Shown one piece after another: positions 8,421-17,119 of a stretch of DNA of 64,000 bases (position 1 is its first letter; the number at the start of each line of letters is the position of its first letter). The position numbers and the translations under genes were made by a program. The notes under the pieces were generated by a model. It was not told the DNA's origin, made no database searches, and saw nothing but the letters and a program-made list of their open reading frames with translations. Where the stretch lies: positions 4,154,001-4,218,000 of the forward strand of contig NZ_CP049910.1 of the NCBI RefSeq assembly GCF_011305995.1, read 5' to 3'. Origin of the DNA: Diaphorobacter sp. HDW4A (GTDB taxonomy: Bacteria; Pseudomonadota; Gammaproteobacteria; Burkholderiales; Burkholderiaceae_C).

Positions 8421-8779
8421 CCGAACGCAGCATCTATCTTCCACAAACCGCCCCAGGTCAAACGCGTCGACGCGTGTCCTCATTCGTCGGCACGAGTCCA
8501 AACCAAACGCAGGGGGGCACTCCAGCAATCACCTGGGTGATCGAAGACGAGATCTTGCTCGAGGGCGGCGGTTTTGCATATGTCCCGGTCGGGCAGTTTG
8601 TATCGCTGTTCGACCCGGCCAAGGACGCTGAGACCTTCGCCGACATCGATGTCGATACGGGCGAGACAAACGGCCAAATCTACACAGTCGGCCAGTTGCG
8701 TCGCATGTTCTACGCCTTTGCGCTGAATGAAATGGTGCGGCAGTACAGCACGCCTATCGATGAACCCGAACCCGCTTAG
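8417..8779 (+). CDS. phage protein, possible fibre chaperone
   Basis: The 120-residue protein overlaps the end of the fibre-like gene by four bases. The N-terminal 40 residues are polar and flexible. The middle is beta-rich (WVIEDEILLEGGGFAYVPVG), and the C-terminal helix (TVGQLRRMFYAFALNEMVRQY) is amphipathic. The tight coupling to the fibre-like gene would fit an assembly partner, but no family is recognised. Confidence 0.5.
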   Translation: MTERSIYLPQTAPGQTRRRVSSFVGTSPNQTQGGTPAITWVIEDEILLEGGGFAYVPVGQFVSLFDPAKDAETFADIDVDTGETNGQIYTVGQLRRMFYAFALNEMVRQYSTPIDEPEPA

Positions 8780-8806
8780 CAAAGCAGTTTTTTAAAGGAG
8801 CGACCT

Positions 8807-9013
8807 ATGTCGAAGAAAAAGTGGATTGAACTGATCCAGCCTCACCGCCACGCGGGGCGCAATTACAAGGTTGGTGAAACGATCAGTCTGGCCGAAGACA
8901 AGGCCGACTGGCTGATCTCCAAGAAGGTGGCCACGGAAGGAAAGGCTCCAGCAGAACCGCCAGCTGAGAAGTCTGCGGTGATCGCCACAAACGCTACTGT
9001 CAAAAAGGAGTAA
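8807..9013 (+). CDS. small tail-operon protein, counterpart of 48750-48956
   Basis: The 68-residue protein has a strong AAAGGAG ribosome site. The core (IQPHRHAGRNYKVGETISLAE, then WLISKKVA) matches a family of small phage proteins encoded just upstream of the tail tube gene. The same arrangement occurs in prophage B, whose product shares the H.GV/H.AG.....GHTLTVH..TAEWL-type layout. The last 25 residues are a disordered Ala/Pro/Lys tail. The function is unknown. Confidence 0.6.
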   Translation: MSKKKWIELIQPHRHAGRNYKVGETISLAEDKADWLISKKVATEGKAPAEPPAEKSAVIATNATVKKE

Positions 9014-9019
9014 AGAAGC

Positions 9020-9820
9020 ATGACTCTCGCATCCACCAGCATGATCTGGAACGGTCAAGGTCCGGTCATGATCGGCACCTATGACCCCGTCAAGGGCCGC
9101 CCCGAAATGGGCTTTTTGACCAACCTGTATGGCGTCGGCTGCGGCAATCGCACGCTGACCGCCACTCCGGCTCGCGAAACCTCGACCATCAAGGAAAGCT
9201 GCTCTGGCCAGCGCTTGACGCTCAAGGAACAGGAGACGGGAAAGAGCCTCACGGTCAGTCTGTCCATGGTTCAGTTCGACGGCCGCACGTTGGCGCAGTC
9301 GTTCTTCGGCGACGCTGTGGTCAAGCCCGCAGGCACGGTGACCGCCGAACGATTGGCCGAGCTGCAAATCGGCGACTACTTCTTTTTGAAGAACCCGCGC
9401 AGCTCAGATGTGGTGATCGAAGACAGCACCGCTGTCACGCCGCTCGTATATGTCGAAGGCACACACTACGAGATCAGTGATGCAGATCACAGCCGATATC
9501 GTCTGCTGGCGCATCCGGCAACACACGTCGAGCCGATGCTCGTGGACTACAGCTATGCGGGCTATGTGAACATCGCCGCGTTCAGCAAGACCAACGTCGA
9601 GAAGGGAATCATCTTCTCGGGCATCAACGGCGATGGCCAGAAAGTCCGACTGATCATCCCGCGCATCAGCCTGGCGATGAACGGCGACTTCGGCTGGATC
9701 AGCGACGAAGCCAGCGAACTGACCCTTGGCGGTCAAGCGCTGTACGTTCCCGAGCTGCAGTCTGACGCCGACTTCGGGCCGTTCATGCGCATTGATGTGA
9801 TGCCAGATCTGCCTGCCTGA
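9020..9820 (+). CDS. tail tube protein
   Basis: The 266-residue protein starts after an AAGGAG site, six bases beyond the previous stop. It is a beta-rich protein with the pattern of B3-like tail tube subunits: the early IKESCSGQRLTLKEQETG and SLTVSLSMVQFD strands, a central YVEGTHYEISDADHSRYRLL loop that looks like an inserted Ig-like strand pair, then IIFSGINGDGQKVRLIIPR. It is followed by a clear terminator and the tape measure gene, which supports the assignment. It would point to a long non-contractile tail, since no sheath gene is visible. Confidence 0.75.
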   Translation: MTLASTSMIWNGQGPVMIGTYDPVKGRPEMGFLTNLYGVGCGNRTLTATPARETSTIKESCSGQRLTLKEQETGKSLTVSLSMVQFDGRTLAQSFFGDAVVKPAGTVTAERLAELQIGDYFFLKNPRSSDVVIEDSTAVTPLVYVEGTHYEISDADHSRYRLLAHPATHVEPMLVDYSYAGYVNIAAFSKTNVEKGIIFSGINGDGQKVRLIIPRISLAMNGDFGWISDEASELTLGGQALYVPELQSDADFGPFMRIDVMPDLPA

Positions 9821-9841
9821 TCTGGCGCAGGCCGGGGCAAC

Positions 9842-9884
9842 AAAAAACCGCGCCGGGCTTGTCGCCTGAGCGCGGTTTTCTTTT
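9842..9884 (+). terminator. rho-independent terminator after tail tube gene
   Basis: AAAACCGCGC (9844-9853) pairs with GCGCGGTTTT (9870-9879) around a 16-base loop, followed by CTTTT. The A-run on the left arm makes it potentially bidirectional. It separates the abundant tail tube transcript from the tape measure gene. Confidence 0.85.
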
Positions 9885-9909
9885 GGGTAACCGATATTGA
9901 GGATGTGAC

Positions 9910-12900
9910 ATGGGGAATTCCGAATTAAAAGCCAAACTGGTCATCAACACGGAGACCGATGGTGCAGACAGTGTTGAAGCGCTGGCAGTCGATCTTGAAA
10001 AGCTGGCCGATGCTGGCGGAGACGCTGCGCCGCAGCTTCAGCTTCTGGCAGCGGAGTTGCGTGGTTTGGCGCAACAGCAAGGGCTGGTGGATCAGTTCTC
10101 AAGCCTCAAGACTCAGACCGTTGCCTATGCAGATGCCGCAGAAAAGGCGCAGGCGAGCACCAAGGTGGCAGCACTGGCGCTCAGGGAAAAGCAGCAAGCG
10201 CTCCAGCAGGCTCAGGCAGATGAGCAAAAGCTATCCCAGACGCTGCAGCAGTCACAGCTGCATCACGAGCAACTCGGGTTGGCCATCGCTGAAGCCAAGA
10301 ACGAATTGAAGTCGTTTGGGCAAGCATCCAAGCAGTCGGAGGCAGACACGGCACTCCAGACAGAACGCATGAAGGAAGTGCGGGGGCAACTGGGCGCGCT
10401 ACAAACGGAGTACAAGGAGACCGGCGCCCAAGTGAAAGCGCTCGGAGCGCAGTACCGTGAATCAGCCAACGCCATGCGCCAGATTGGATCTGACGCGAAG
10501 GCAGCATCCCAAGCGTTCGATACGCAACGTGTAGTGGCACAGAAGGCGAATCAGGCCTATGCCCAAAGCCGGGTCGAGTTGCAACGCACGCGCGACTCCA
10601 TGGCTGAAGTCGGAATTTCGAGCACCGCTCTGGCAGCGGCGCAAACGCGCATACGCCAAGAAATGGAGCAGGTGCGCCAACGTGTCTCCCAAGTGGGCAA
10701 TGCGTATGTTGAGATGGCTGGGAAGGCGAGAGCAGCGGCAACGACAGCTGATGCATCACATCAGCAAATAAACGCTGGAGTGCAGGCAGTCAACAAGCAA
10801 CTGGCGCTGCTGCGCAATGCCTACGTTGGCCTTCAGGCCGCTATGGGTGCGATCAACTCGGCGAAGGGGTTGGCACAGACCGCCGATGAAGTGAGCAACC
10901 TCATGGCGCGGATCAAGTTGGCCGTGGGCGATGGGCAGTTGTTTGACAAGATGTGGAGTCAAGTTGCTGAAACAGCCCAGCGCACAAACAGCGGTCTGGA
11001 AACCACCGGAACGCTGTTTGCACGCATCACCGATGTGGGCAAGGATGCGGGGCTCTCGGCCCAAAAGGCGGCAGCGCAGAGCCTTGCCATCGTGGAGACC
11101 GTCAATCAGGCGGTGCAGCTTTCGGGCTCTTCGGCTGAGTCGTCGGACGCGGCCATTACGCAGTTGATTCAAGGGCTGCAATCGGGTGTGTTGCGCGGCG
11201 ATGAGTTCAACAGTGTCATGGAGCAAGCTCCGCGCCTTGCGCGTGCGCTTGCGGATGGGTTGGGCGTCACGGTGGGCCAGTTGCGCGCCATGGCGGAGGA
11301 AGGCAAGCTGTCTTCCGGGGTGGTGATAGGTGCGTTGAAGTCACAGGCAAAGACGCTGCAGCAGGAGTTCGGATCTTTACCGCCCACCATTGGCCGATCA
11401 GTCCAGAATCTGAGCACGGCTTGGTCGCTGTTCGTGAGCGAGACGGACAAGGCCAACAATGCCTCGCAACGCATCGCGGGAGTGATTGACCTCGTCGCGG
11501 GTAACCTCGACACGCTGGTGAAGGTTGCTGCGACAGCAGGCAAGGTGATTGTGGGTGTGTTCGCGGCTCGAATGGTGCTTGCCGTGCAAGGCTACACGCA
11601 GGCAGTCGTGGGCGCTGCAGCTGCAACCAATACATTGGCAGGGGCCAATGTGCGCGCCGCCACAGCGGCAACACTACTCAGCACAACGCTGCAGCGCACG
11701 GGGCCAATGCTGCGCTCGGTCGGGTATGCGGGAATTGCGGATCAAGTGATCAAGCTGACCTTCGCTTTGCTGGATTTGAAGGAGGTCAAAGAACGGGTGG
11801 CGAGCGCCCAGCGGTTGAAAGTAAAACTTGACGAGCAAGAAGCGCAACGCTATCGGGAGATAACGGATTCCACAGGCGTCTTGGTGACAAGCTTCGAAGA
11901 AGTCATGAGCGCTCAAAAGCGCGGTCTCCTCGTTCAAGACGAAGCCACCGGAAAGTGGCTTTCAGCGGCACAGGCGCAGGAGAAACTTGCGACTGCGGCC
12001 AACAAAACGGGCCAGGAGCTGGCAAGCCTGAAGACCGCCAAAATCCTAAAGAACTTTGAAGAACTGGCTGAAAAAGGGGAAGGTGTCGAGGATGCATTCA
12101 AGAAAATTGCACAGTCGCTCGACTTCAACAAGTCCGAGGACATCAATGGGTTGATTCGCTCGTTGGACGTGCTGCAAAGCGTTGGCCGCACGACAGCAAA
12201 GGAAACCGCAGCTGCATGGAAAGCGGCGATCTCAGTCATGGACACGGGTCAATTGTCCAGCTTGCTGGCTCGGGTTCAACTGGCCTATGCGGAAGCGGGA
12301 ATATCGGCTGACAGGCTGGCCCAAATCAATGAAATGGTGCTTGCGGCCAGCTTCGACAAGCTGGGCGTGAATTCAGCTCAGGCTCTGGGCAAGATCAGCA
12401 GCGGAGCGCAGGAGGCAATCAACTCGGTGGAGTTGATATCTCGCACGGCGCTTGCGGCTGGAGTGAGTGTGACGGATGCGGCCCGCGCCATTGAAATGGC
12501 CTTTGTAGCAGCCATTCCGAAGGCAGACAGCCTCCAGGCAATCGACGCACTGCAGCGCGAGCTCAAGGCCATGGGCGAGGCGGGCAAGATCAGCGCCGAT
12601 GGTATTCAGCGCACGCAGGTAGCGCTCGACAAACAGCGAGCGACCATCGAGGCACAGATACCCGGAATCCAGAGTCTGGAGGAAGCATTACGTGATCTCG
12701 GTGTCAAGCCTCAAAAGGAGCTGGATGCTTTGGCTACGTCAGCCAAAAAGGCATTCGATGCGGTCAAAGCCAGTGGCACGGCAACGCCCCGTGAGATCAA
12801 CCAAGCATGGGAGGCGATGGCCGAGGCTGCGATAGCGGCCAACAACGGCATTGCCGATGCATCCCTCAAGGCGCAAGCCCAACAATATGGAATGGTCATC

Positions 12901-13731
12901 GAGACCGACAAGGCGGGCAAGTCCATCGTCAAGAGCATGAAGGAGGCCGAGGACGCTACCAAGGACGTCGGCGATGCGGCCAAGGCGTCAGGTAAATCGC
13001 TGGAAGAAATGGCCCAGTCAGGGTGGGAATCGACGAAGGACATGGTCACACAGGCCCACGAGCAGAACGCCGCGATGAGCAACGTAGAGTCCAGCTGGAT
13101 CGACGCTGGTGTAGCCGCCAGCAAGTACTCGTCGGCCGTCGCCGCCGTGGTCTGGGACGCAAACAAGGGCGTCAAAGAGATGGCCGAGGAACACAAGAGG
13201 CTCGTTGAAGTACTGGAAACGCTGGAGGCTCAACAAAAGCAGATGGAGGAGCAGGGCAGCGGAACCGCCAAGGGCGTCGATGATCTGCGCATGCGTCTCC
13301 TCGAACTGAACGGTACAGAAGAGGAAATCGCGTTGGCCAAACAACAACGCGAAGAGGCCGAGGTCGTGCGTCAGCAAAAGCTCATGCAGTTGGACCTGCA
13401 GCGCGCCCAGCTCAACAACAACCAGGAGGATATCGAGCGCCTCACTCAGGAGCTGCAGCTGCTTGATCAACAACTGGAACTGTTGGGCGCCATCCACAAG
13501 GAAGAGGATAAGCAGCGAAAGGCCAAGGCACGGGAAACTAACGAAAGCTCGGGCGGCGGCAGTGGTCAGCAAAGCAATGGCAGCAATGGCGGCGGCGGGG
13601 TCTCGACGGCACCGACTTCTGGTTCGTCCATAGTCAATATCACCCTGAATGCCAACGGCATCAGTGACCCCGTGAAACTGGCACGGCTGGTTGAGCCAGA
13701 GCTGGCCAAGCTGACACGACTTTCTCGATAG
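9910..13731 (+). CDS. tape measure protein
   Basis: The 1273-residue protein sets tail length. The first 280 residues are Ala/Gln/Glu-rich coiled coil. A conserved tape-measure core (about residues 320-530) contains GLETTGTLFARI, SGVLRGDEFNSVMEQAPRLA and SLPPTIGRSVQNLSTAWS, shared almost word for word with the prophage B tape measure. A hydrophobic Ala-rich stretch follows (about 535-580), typical of the part delivered into the host membrane. The C-terminus has a Gly/Ser/Asn linker and a short beta end (SIVNITLNANG). Confidence 0.92.
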   Translation: MGNSELKAKLVINTETDGADSVEALAVDLEKLADAGGDAAPQLQLLAAELRGLAQQQGLVDQFSSLKTQTVAYADAAEKAQASTKVAALALREKQQALQQAQADEQKLSQTLQQSQLHHEQLGLAIAEAKNELKSFGQASKQSEADTALQTERMKEVRGQLGALQTEYKETGAQVKALGAQYRESANAMRQIGSDAKAASQAFDTQRVVAQKANQAYAQSRVELQRTRDSMAEVGISSTALAAAQTRIRQEMEQVRQRVSQVGNAYVEMAGKARAAATTADASHQQINAGVQAVNKQLALLRNAYVGLQAAMGAINSAKGLAQTADEVSNLMARIKLAVGDGQLFDKMWSQVAETAQRTNSGLETTGTLFARITDVGKDAGLSAQKAAAQSLAIVETVNQAVQLSGSSAESSDAAITQLIQGLQSGVLRGDEFNSVMEQAPRLARALADGLGVTVGQLRAMAEEGKLSSGVVIGALKSQAKTLQQEFGSLPPTIGRSVQNLSTAWSLFVSETDKANNASQRIAGVIDLVAGNLDTLVKVAATAGKVIVGVFAARMVLAVQGYTQAVVGAAAATNTLAGANVRAATAATLLSTTLQRTGPMLRSVGYAGIADQVIKLTFALLDLKEVKERVASAQRLKVKLDEQEAQRYREITDSTGVLVTSFEEVMSAQKRGLLVQDEATGKWLSAAQAQEKLATAANKTGQELASLKTAKILKNFEELAEKGEGVEDAFKKIAQSLDFNKSEDINGLIRSLDVLQSVGRTTAKETAAAWKAAISVMDTGQLSSLLARVQLAYAEAGISADRLAQINEMVLAASFDKLGVNSAQALGKISSGAQEAINSVELISRTALAAGVSVTDAARAIEMAFVAAIPKADSLQAIDALQRELKAMGEAGKISADGIQRTQVALDKQRATIEAQIPGIQSLEEALRDLGVKPQKELDALATSAKKAFDAVKASGTATPREINQAWEAMAEAAIAANNGIADASLKAQAQQYGMVIETDKAGKSIVKSMKEAEDATKDVGDAAKASGKSLEEMAQSGWESTKDMVTQAHEQNAAMSNVESSWIDAGVAASKYSSAVAAVVWDANKGVKEMAEEHKRLVEVLETLEAQQKQMEEQGSGTAKGVDDLRMRLLELNGTEEEIALAKQQREEAEVVRQQKLMQLDLQRAQLNNNQEDIERLTQELQLLDQQLELLGAIHKEEDKQRKAKARETNESSGGGSGQQSNGSNGGGGVSTAPTSGSSIVNITLNANGISDPVKLARLVEPELAKLTRLSR

Positions 13732-13738
13732 GCAATCT

Positions 13739-13761
13739 GTAAAACGTTTTATTGAGGCTGA
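13739..13761. promoter_or_regulatory. second copy of palindromic late-promoter element
   Basis: GTAAAACGTTTTAT at 13739-13752 matches 13 of 14 bases of the palindrome at 2551, and the following T.AG.CTGA also matches. It sits in the 50-bp gap before the tail-tip block. It is the best candidate for a second Mor/C-dependent promoter in prophage A. Confidence 0.55.
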
Positions 13762-13789
13762 CGACGCAAGCGTTGGCACAGTGGCTTCC

Positions 13790-16700
13790 ATGCCTTCTGT
13801 GCAACGCTTTTTTTCTGGACGAAACAACCTTGTCCGCAGTGCAATCCTTGCCGCATCGGGCGTGCGGGAGAGCACTGCGATTGAGCGCATCAGCGCAACC
13901 CGCTCGGGCGGTGGCCGAGTTCGCCTCTCAGGCGCATACACCGGGCACGAGGCTGCTCAGATCGAGTTGGAAATCGTCGCCGCAGGAGGCATCCCACGTG
14001 CATCCGTTCCCCAGTTCATTGGCGTCGGGAATGGACAGCTCACCATCCAGTCCGTGGATGCTGCAGCGACGCTGCAGAGCCTCACGCTCACTCTCGCCGA
14101 TCTGGGCATTCCCACGGCAACAGCAGGCCTGGACGTCCGTTCGGCGCGGATCCGGGCCCGCGCTCCTGGTGTGATCGGCAATTCCATCAGACTGGCAGTA
14201 ACGCCGCAGCTCACGCGCACAGCGACCGACTGGGCGTTGCTGGCGGACTGGAGCACGGGCACCACTCGCCAGACTGGTAGCCAGTGGGACTTCGGTGGCC
14301 TTCCGTTGTCAACGAAGAGCGAGCTCGATGCCAACAGTCCGCGTATCCAGTTCGGCTTCGATCCGCAGGTCTATCGGCCATGGCGCGAGTACAAGGATGG
14401 TGATTGGCAGTTTGGGCTGTCTCCATCGTTGGAGCGTGACATCGCCAAGGGCACGCAGGTTCATCTGATCACTGGCGGGTATCTTGTCTCGGTGACGGAC
14501 GGTGTGACGGTCGAGGCCTATGGCGACATTGGTGCCGGTCAACCCCTGATCAGGTCATTCAATGACTTGCTCGTCGCTCTCCAATCCTCGGCTTTGGTCG
14601 AGGTCGCTGGCGTCGTGGCCTCAGATCGCACCGTTGGCGGTCAGGCGTCGATCGACGTTCCGCTACGCACTCAAGCATGGCTTGCGGCATTGAGCGGCAA
14701 GGTCGCTCTGCAGGACGTTGGAGTGCCACTGCAGGCTTCAACCCAGACTCTGACGGTTCGGTGCATCAACGCAGACACGGTTGGCTATGAACGCTGGAGC
14801 GTTGTGGGCGACGTGTCTGGCACGCTGCCTGTCGCAACGACCGGAGTGGCCTACGACAGTGCGGCCGCACAGTTTCTGATTCCTCTGATCGCGCCGACCA
14901 CCGTGGACAGTGGCCGGTGGTCGTTCAAGTACGAGCCGACCAGCCGGGCCGAGAACGCCGGGCTGCCAAGCGTGTGCGTGCGGCCATTCCGCTTTGGCCG
15001 CAACGCCAAGGCACGCACGGTCACTTTCAAATATCAGCAGCGCCCACCGGCTGACTGCAAATGCAGCGACATGCCAACGCCCCGGCTCTCGTTGTCCTGC
15101 TTGGGGCTAACAGAAGGAGGCGATATGGCCTTGGATGCTGCGTATCAGCAGCGATTGGAGTCGCTGTATTCCTGGCGATCAGAATTCATGACGGCGAACG
15201 TCAAACTCGCCTTTGCAAAGCAATGGGCGCCGGTGGATATGGATCTGGCCGAGGCGGTCACCACTACCTTTGCCGATGCACTTGCCGAGGTCTGGGAGGC
15301 GCCCGCTGCGCTCGCTGAATGGGATGCCGCACTTACAGCGCTGCAGCTTCAAATGGCGTGGATGATGGGGCTGGATGCTTCCCCGTGGATAGTTCGCCAG
15401 TCCTTTCAGGGGGGTGAAGTCGGCAATGCGTGGCTAAATCCCGTCGATAACAACGTGTATGTGGTTGTGGCCACTCGACATGAGGGGTCGGTCCAAATCT
15501 TCCGAGACGGGGATATTGGATGGACAGACCCGGCAAGCACCATCTGGGACACGAGCGGAGATGTGTTCACTGTCACCTCGACAGTGGACGGGTTCACTCA
15601 CGAAACGGACTATCGGTGTCTTGCCGATGGCGCGCCTAAGGACTTGGTGGTGTCAGCTTCAACGACCGCTGCCACGATCCAGGACATGATTCGGCAGTTG
15701 GCGCGCGGGTTTGGCGCTCGCATGGACTATGTGCGCACGTTGGCGGGCATCGTCCCAAAATCTGAATCCAGCAGCGATGATGCGGGCGGTTGCTGGATTG
15801 ACCATCGCGACAGCTACTGGTGGGCTGACGTCGATGGATACTATTTGCCCGCATTCACCAATCAGGCTTATGTGAGCGCTCGGCGCGACACTGAAACAGG
15901 CAAGGCTTACTCCACCATGGAGTTTGGCTTTGGCCTTGTGGTGGCGTGCCCCGAACGGCTGAAGGAAGGTGATCAGCTGACGCTTCGCATTGAGCAGGTG
16001 GACAGTGATCGGCCGTATCAGGTGGGTGACGAGGCAGTCATCCAGACCATTGCGGCGGGTCCGGCCTGGCTGACAGGCGGTGTCGATGGGACGGATGAAC
16101 AGACATGGCGTGTGGCTGGCGGCACATCGGGCGCTCTCGCTGACTACGTGGTGCCGACCGATGGGAGCGCAACGCCGATCTACAGCGCGGCCGGGGCGGA
16201 CATGTTGCTGTCTCTCGGCGGCATCCCCTTCAGTCTCGGCGACGTGTTCACTCTGGCCATTGAGGCCGGGCAGTATCGATGGAAGCGCAGCGACGGTAAC
16301 TGGTCTGCGTTGACCGACATTCCCGAAGGCGGGGCTGCAGCGTTGGTTGATGGAATCACAGCGAACTTCGACGCTGGTGCCGCGCCATCGTTTGTGCCCG
16401 GCGATTCTTACCTCTTCGACGTGCACCAGCCATGGGCTGCAAGCCACGTGCGAGACTCGAATGCGTCAGCGTGGGGGTGGTCGGACGATGGCGCATCCAT
16501 CGTGATTGATTTCGGAGCCGTTCAAGACATTGAGGCGCTGGCCTTGGCGCGCTACGAGCTGCCGCAAGGTGCCGTGGTGACCGTTGAGACGTCGGCCGAC
16601 AACGCTTCTTGGGGCCCCGCTTTGGCAATGGACGTGGCTCGTGCTGTCAGCGTGCAGTTTGCCGAGCTGCAGGCGCGGTATTTGCGGCTGACCGTGAGCA

Positions 16701-17119
16701 ACGCCGCCAGCGGCAATATCGGCTGGATCTGGGCTGGCCAGCCGCTGGCCACTGACCACCACGCGAGCAAGTGCCAGCGACGCCGTCGTTGGGCGGTTGG
16801 CCGTGGCAGCGGCCTGAATCCGGCCAGTTTGTATTCCGGCGTAGGCGACGGCTGGAGCTTGTCCTGGTCTTCGGGTGACAGCGCGGCCAGTCGGCTATTG
16901 GAGAGCGACGTTGAGCAGCTCATCGGGTTGCTAGACTGGGCCCAGTCAGCCGATGAACCACTGCTGTTCGTTCCACATTGGCTACATCCGGTGGATGCAT
17001 CGCTGGTCCGCTTTGCGGCCGACGCTCTCGATGTATCCGACGAACACGAGTTCCAGCCGGATGCGGCCGAGCATCGCCTGCTTTCCGCGTCGCTTGAGCT
17101 GGAGCCGGTGTACGCATGA
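13790..17119 (+). CDS. large tail-tip protein with discoidin-like domain
   Basis: The product is 1109 residues from the ATG at 13790; a GTG nine bases upstream is an alternative. It is a long beta-rich protein of the kind found after the tape measure in B3-like phages and is likely part of the tail tip or central fibre. A segment at about residues 887-987 (SIVIDFGAVQDIEALALARYE, VTVETSADNASWGPA, LQARYLRLTVSNA) has the layout of an F5/8 type C (discoidin) carbohydrate-binding fold. The WRVAGGTSG to YRWKRSDGNW region looks like another beta domain. It overlaps the next gene as ATGA. Confidence 0.7.
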   Translation: MPSVQRFFSGRNNLVRSAILAASGVRESTAIERISATRSGGGRVRLSGAYTGHEAAQIELEIVAAGGIPRASVPQFIGVGNGQLTIQSVDAAATLQSLTLTLADLGIPTATAGLDVRSARIRARAPGVIGNSIRLAVTPQLTRTATDWALLADWSTGTTRQTGSQWDFGGLPLSTKSELDANSPRIQFGFDPQVYRPWREYKDGDWQFGLSPSLERDIAKGTQVHLITGGYLVSVTDGVTVEAYGDIGAGQPLIRSFNDLLVALQSSALVEVAGVVASDRTVGGQASIDVPLRTQAWLAALSGKVALQDVGVPLQASTQTLTVRCINADTVGYERWSVVGDVSGTLPVATTGVAYDSAAAQFLIPLIAPTTVDSGRWSFKYEPTSRAENAGLPSVCVRPFRFGRNAKARTVTFKYQQRPPADCKCSDMPTPRLSLSCLGLTEGGDMALDAAYQQRLESLYSWRSEFMTANVKLAFAKQWAPVDMDLAEAVTTTFADALAEVWEAPAALAEWDAALTALQLQMAWMMGLDASPWIVRQSFQGGEVGNAWLNPVDNNVYVVVATRHEGSVQIFRDGDIGWTDPASTIWDTSGDVFTVTSTVDGFTHETDYRCLADGAPKDLVVSASTTAATIQDMIRQLARGFGARMDYVRTLAGIVPKSESSSDDAGGCWIDHRDSYWWADVDGYYLPAFTNQAYVSARRDTETGKAYSTMEFGFGLVVACPERLKEGDQLTLRIEQVDSDRPYQVGDEAVIQTIAAGPAWLTGGVDGTDEQTWRVAGGTSGALADYVVPTDGSATPIYSAAGADMLLSLGGIPFSLGDVFTLAIEAGQYRWKRSDGNWSALTDIPEGGAAALVDGITANFDAGAAPSFVPGDSYLFDVHQPWAASHVRDSNASAWGWSDDGASIVIDFGAVQDIEALALARYELPQGAVVTVETSADNASWGPALAMDVARAVSVQFAELQARYLRLTVSNAASGNIGWIWAGQPLATDHHASKCQRRRRWAVGRGSGLNPASLYSGVGDGWSLSWSSGDSAASRLLESDVEQLIGLLDWAQSADEPLLFVPHWLHPVDASLVRFAADALDVSDEHEFQPDAAEHRLLSASLELEPVYA

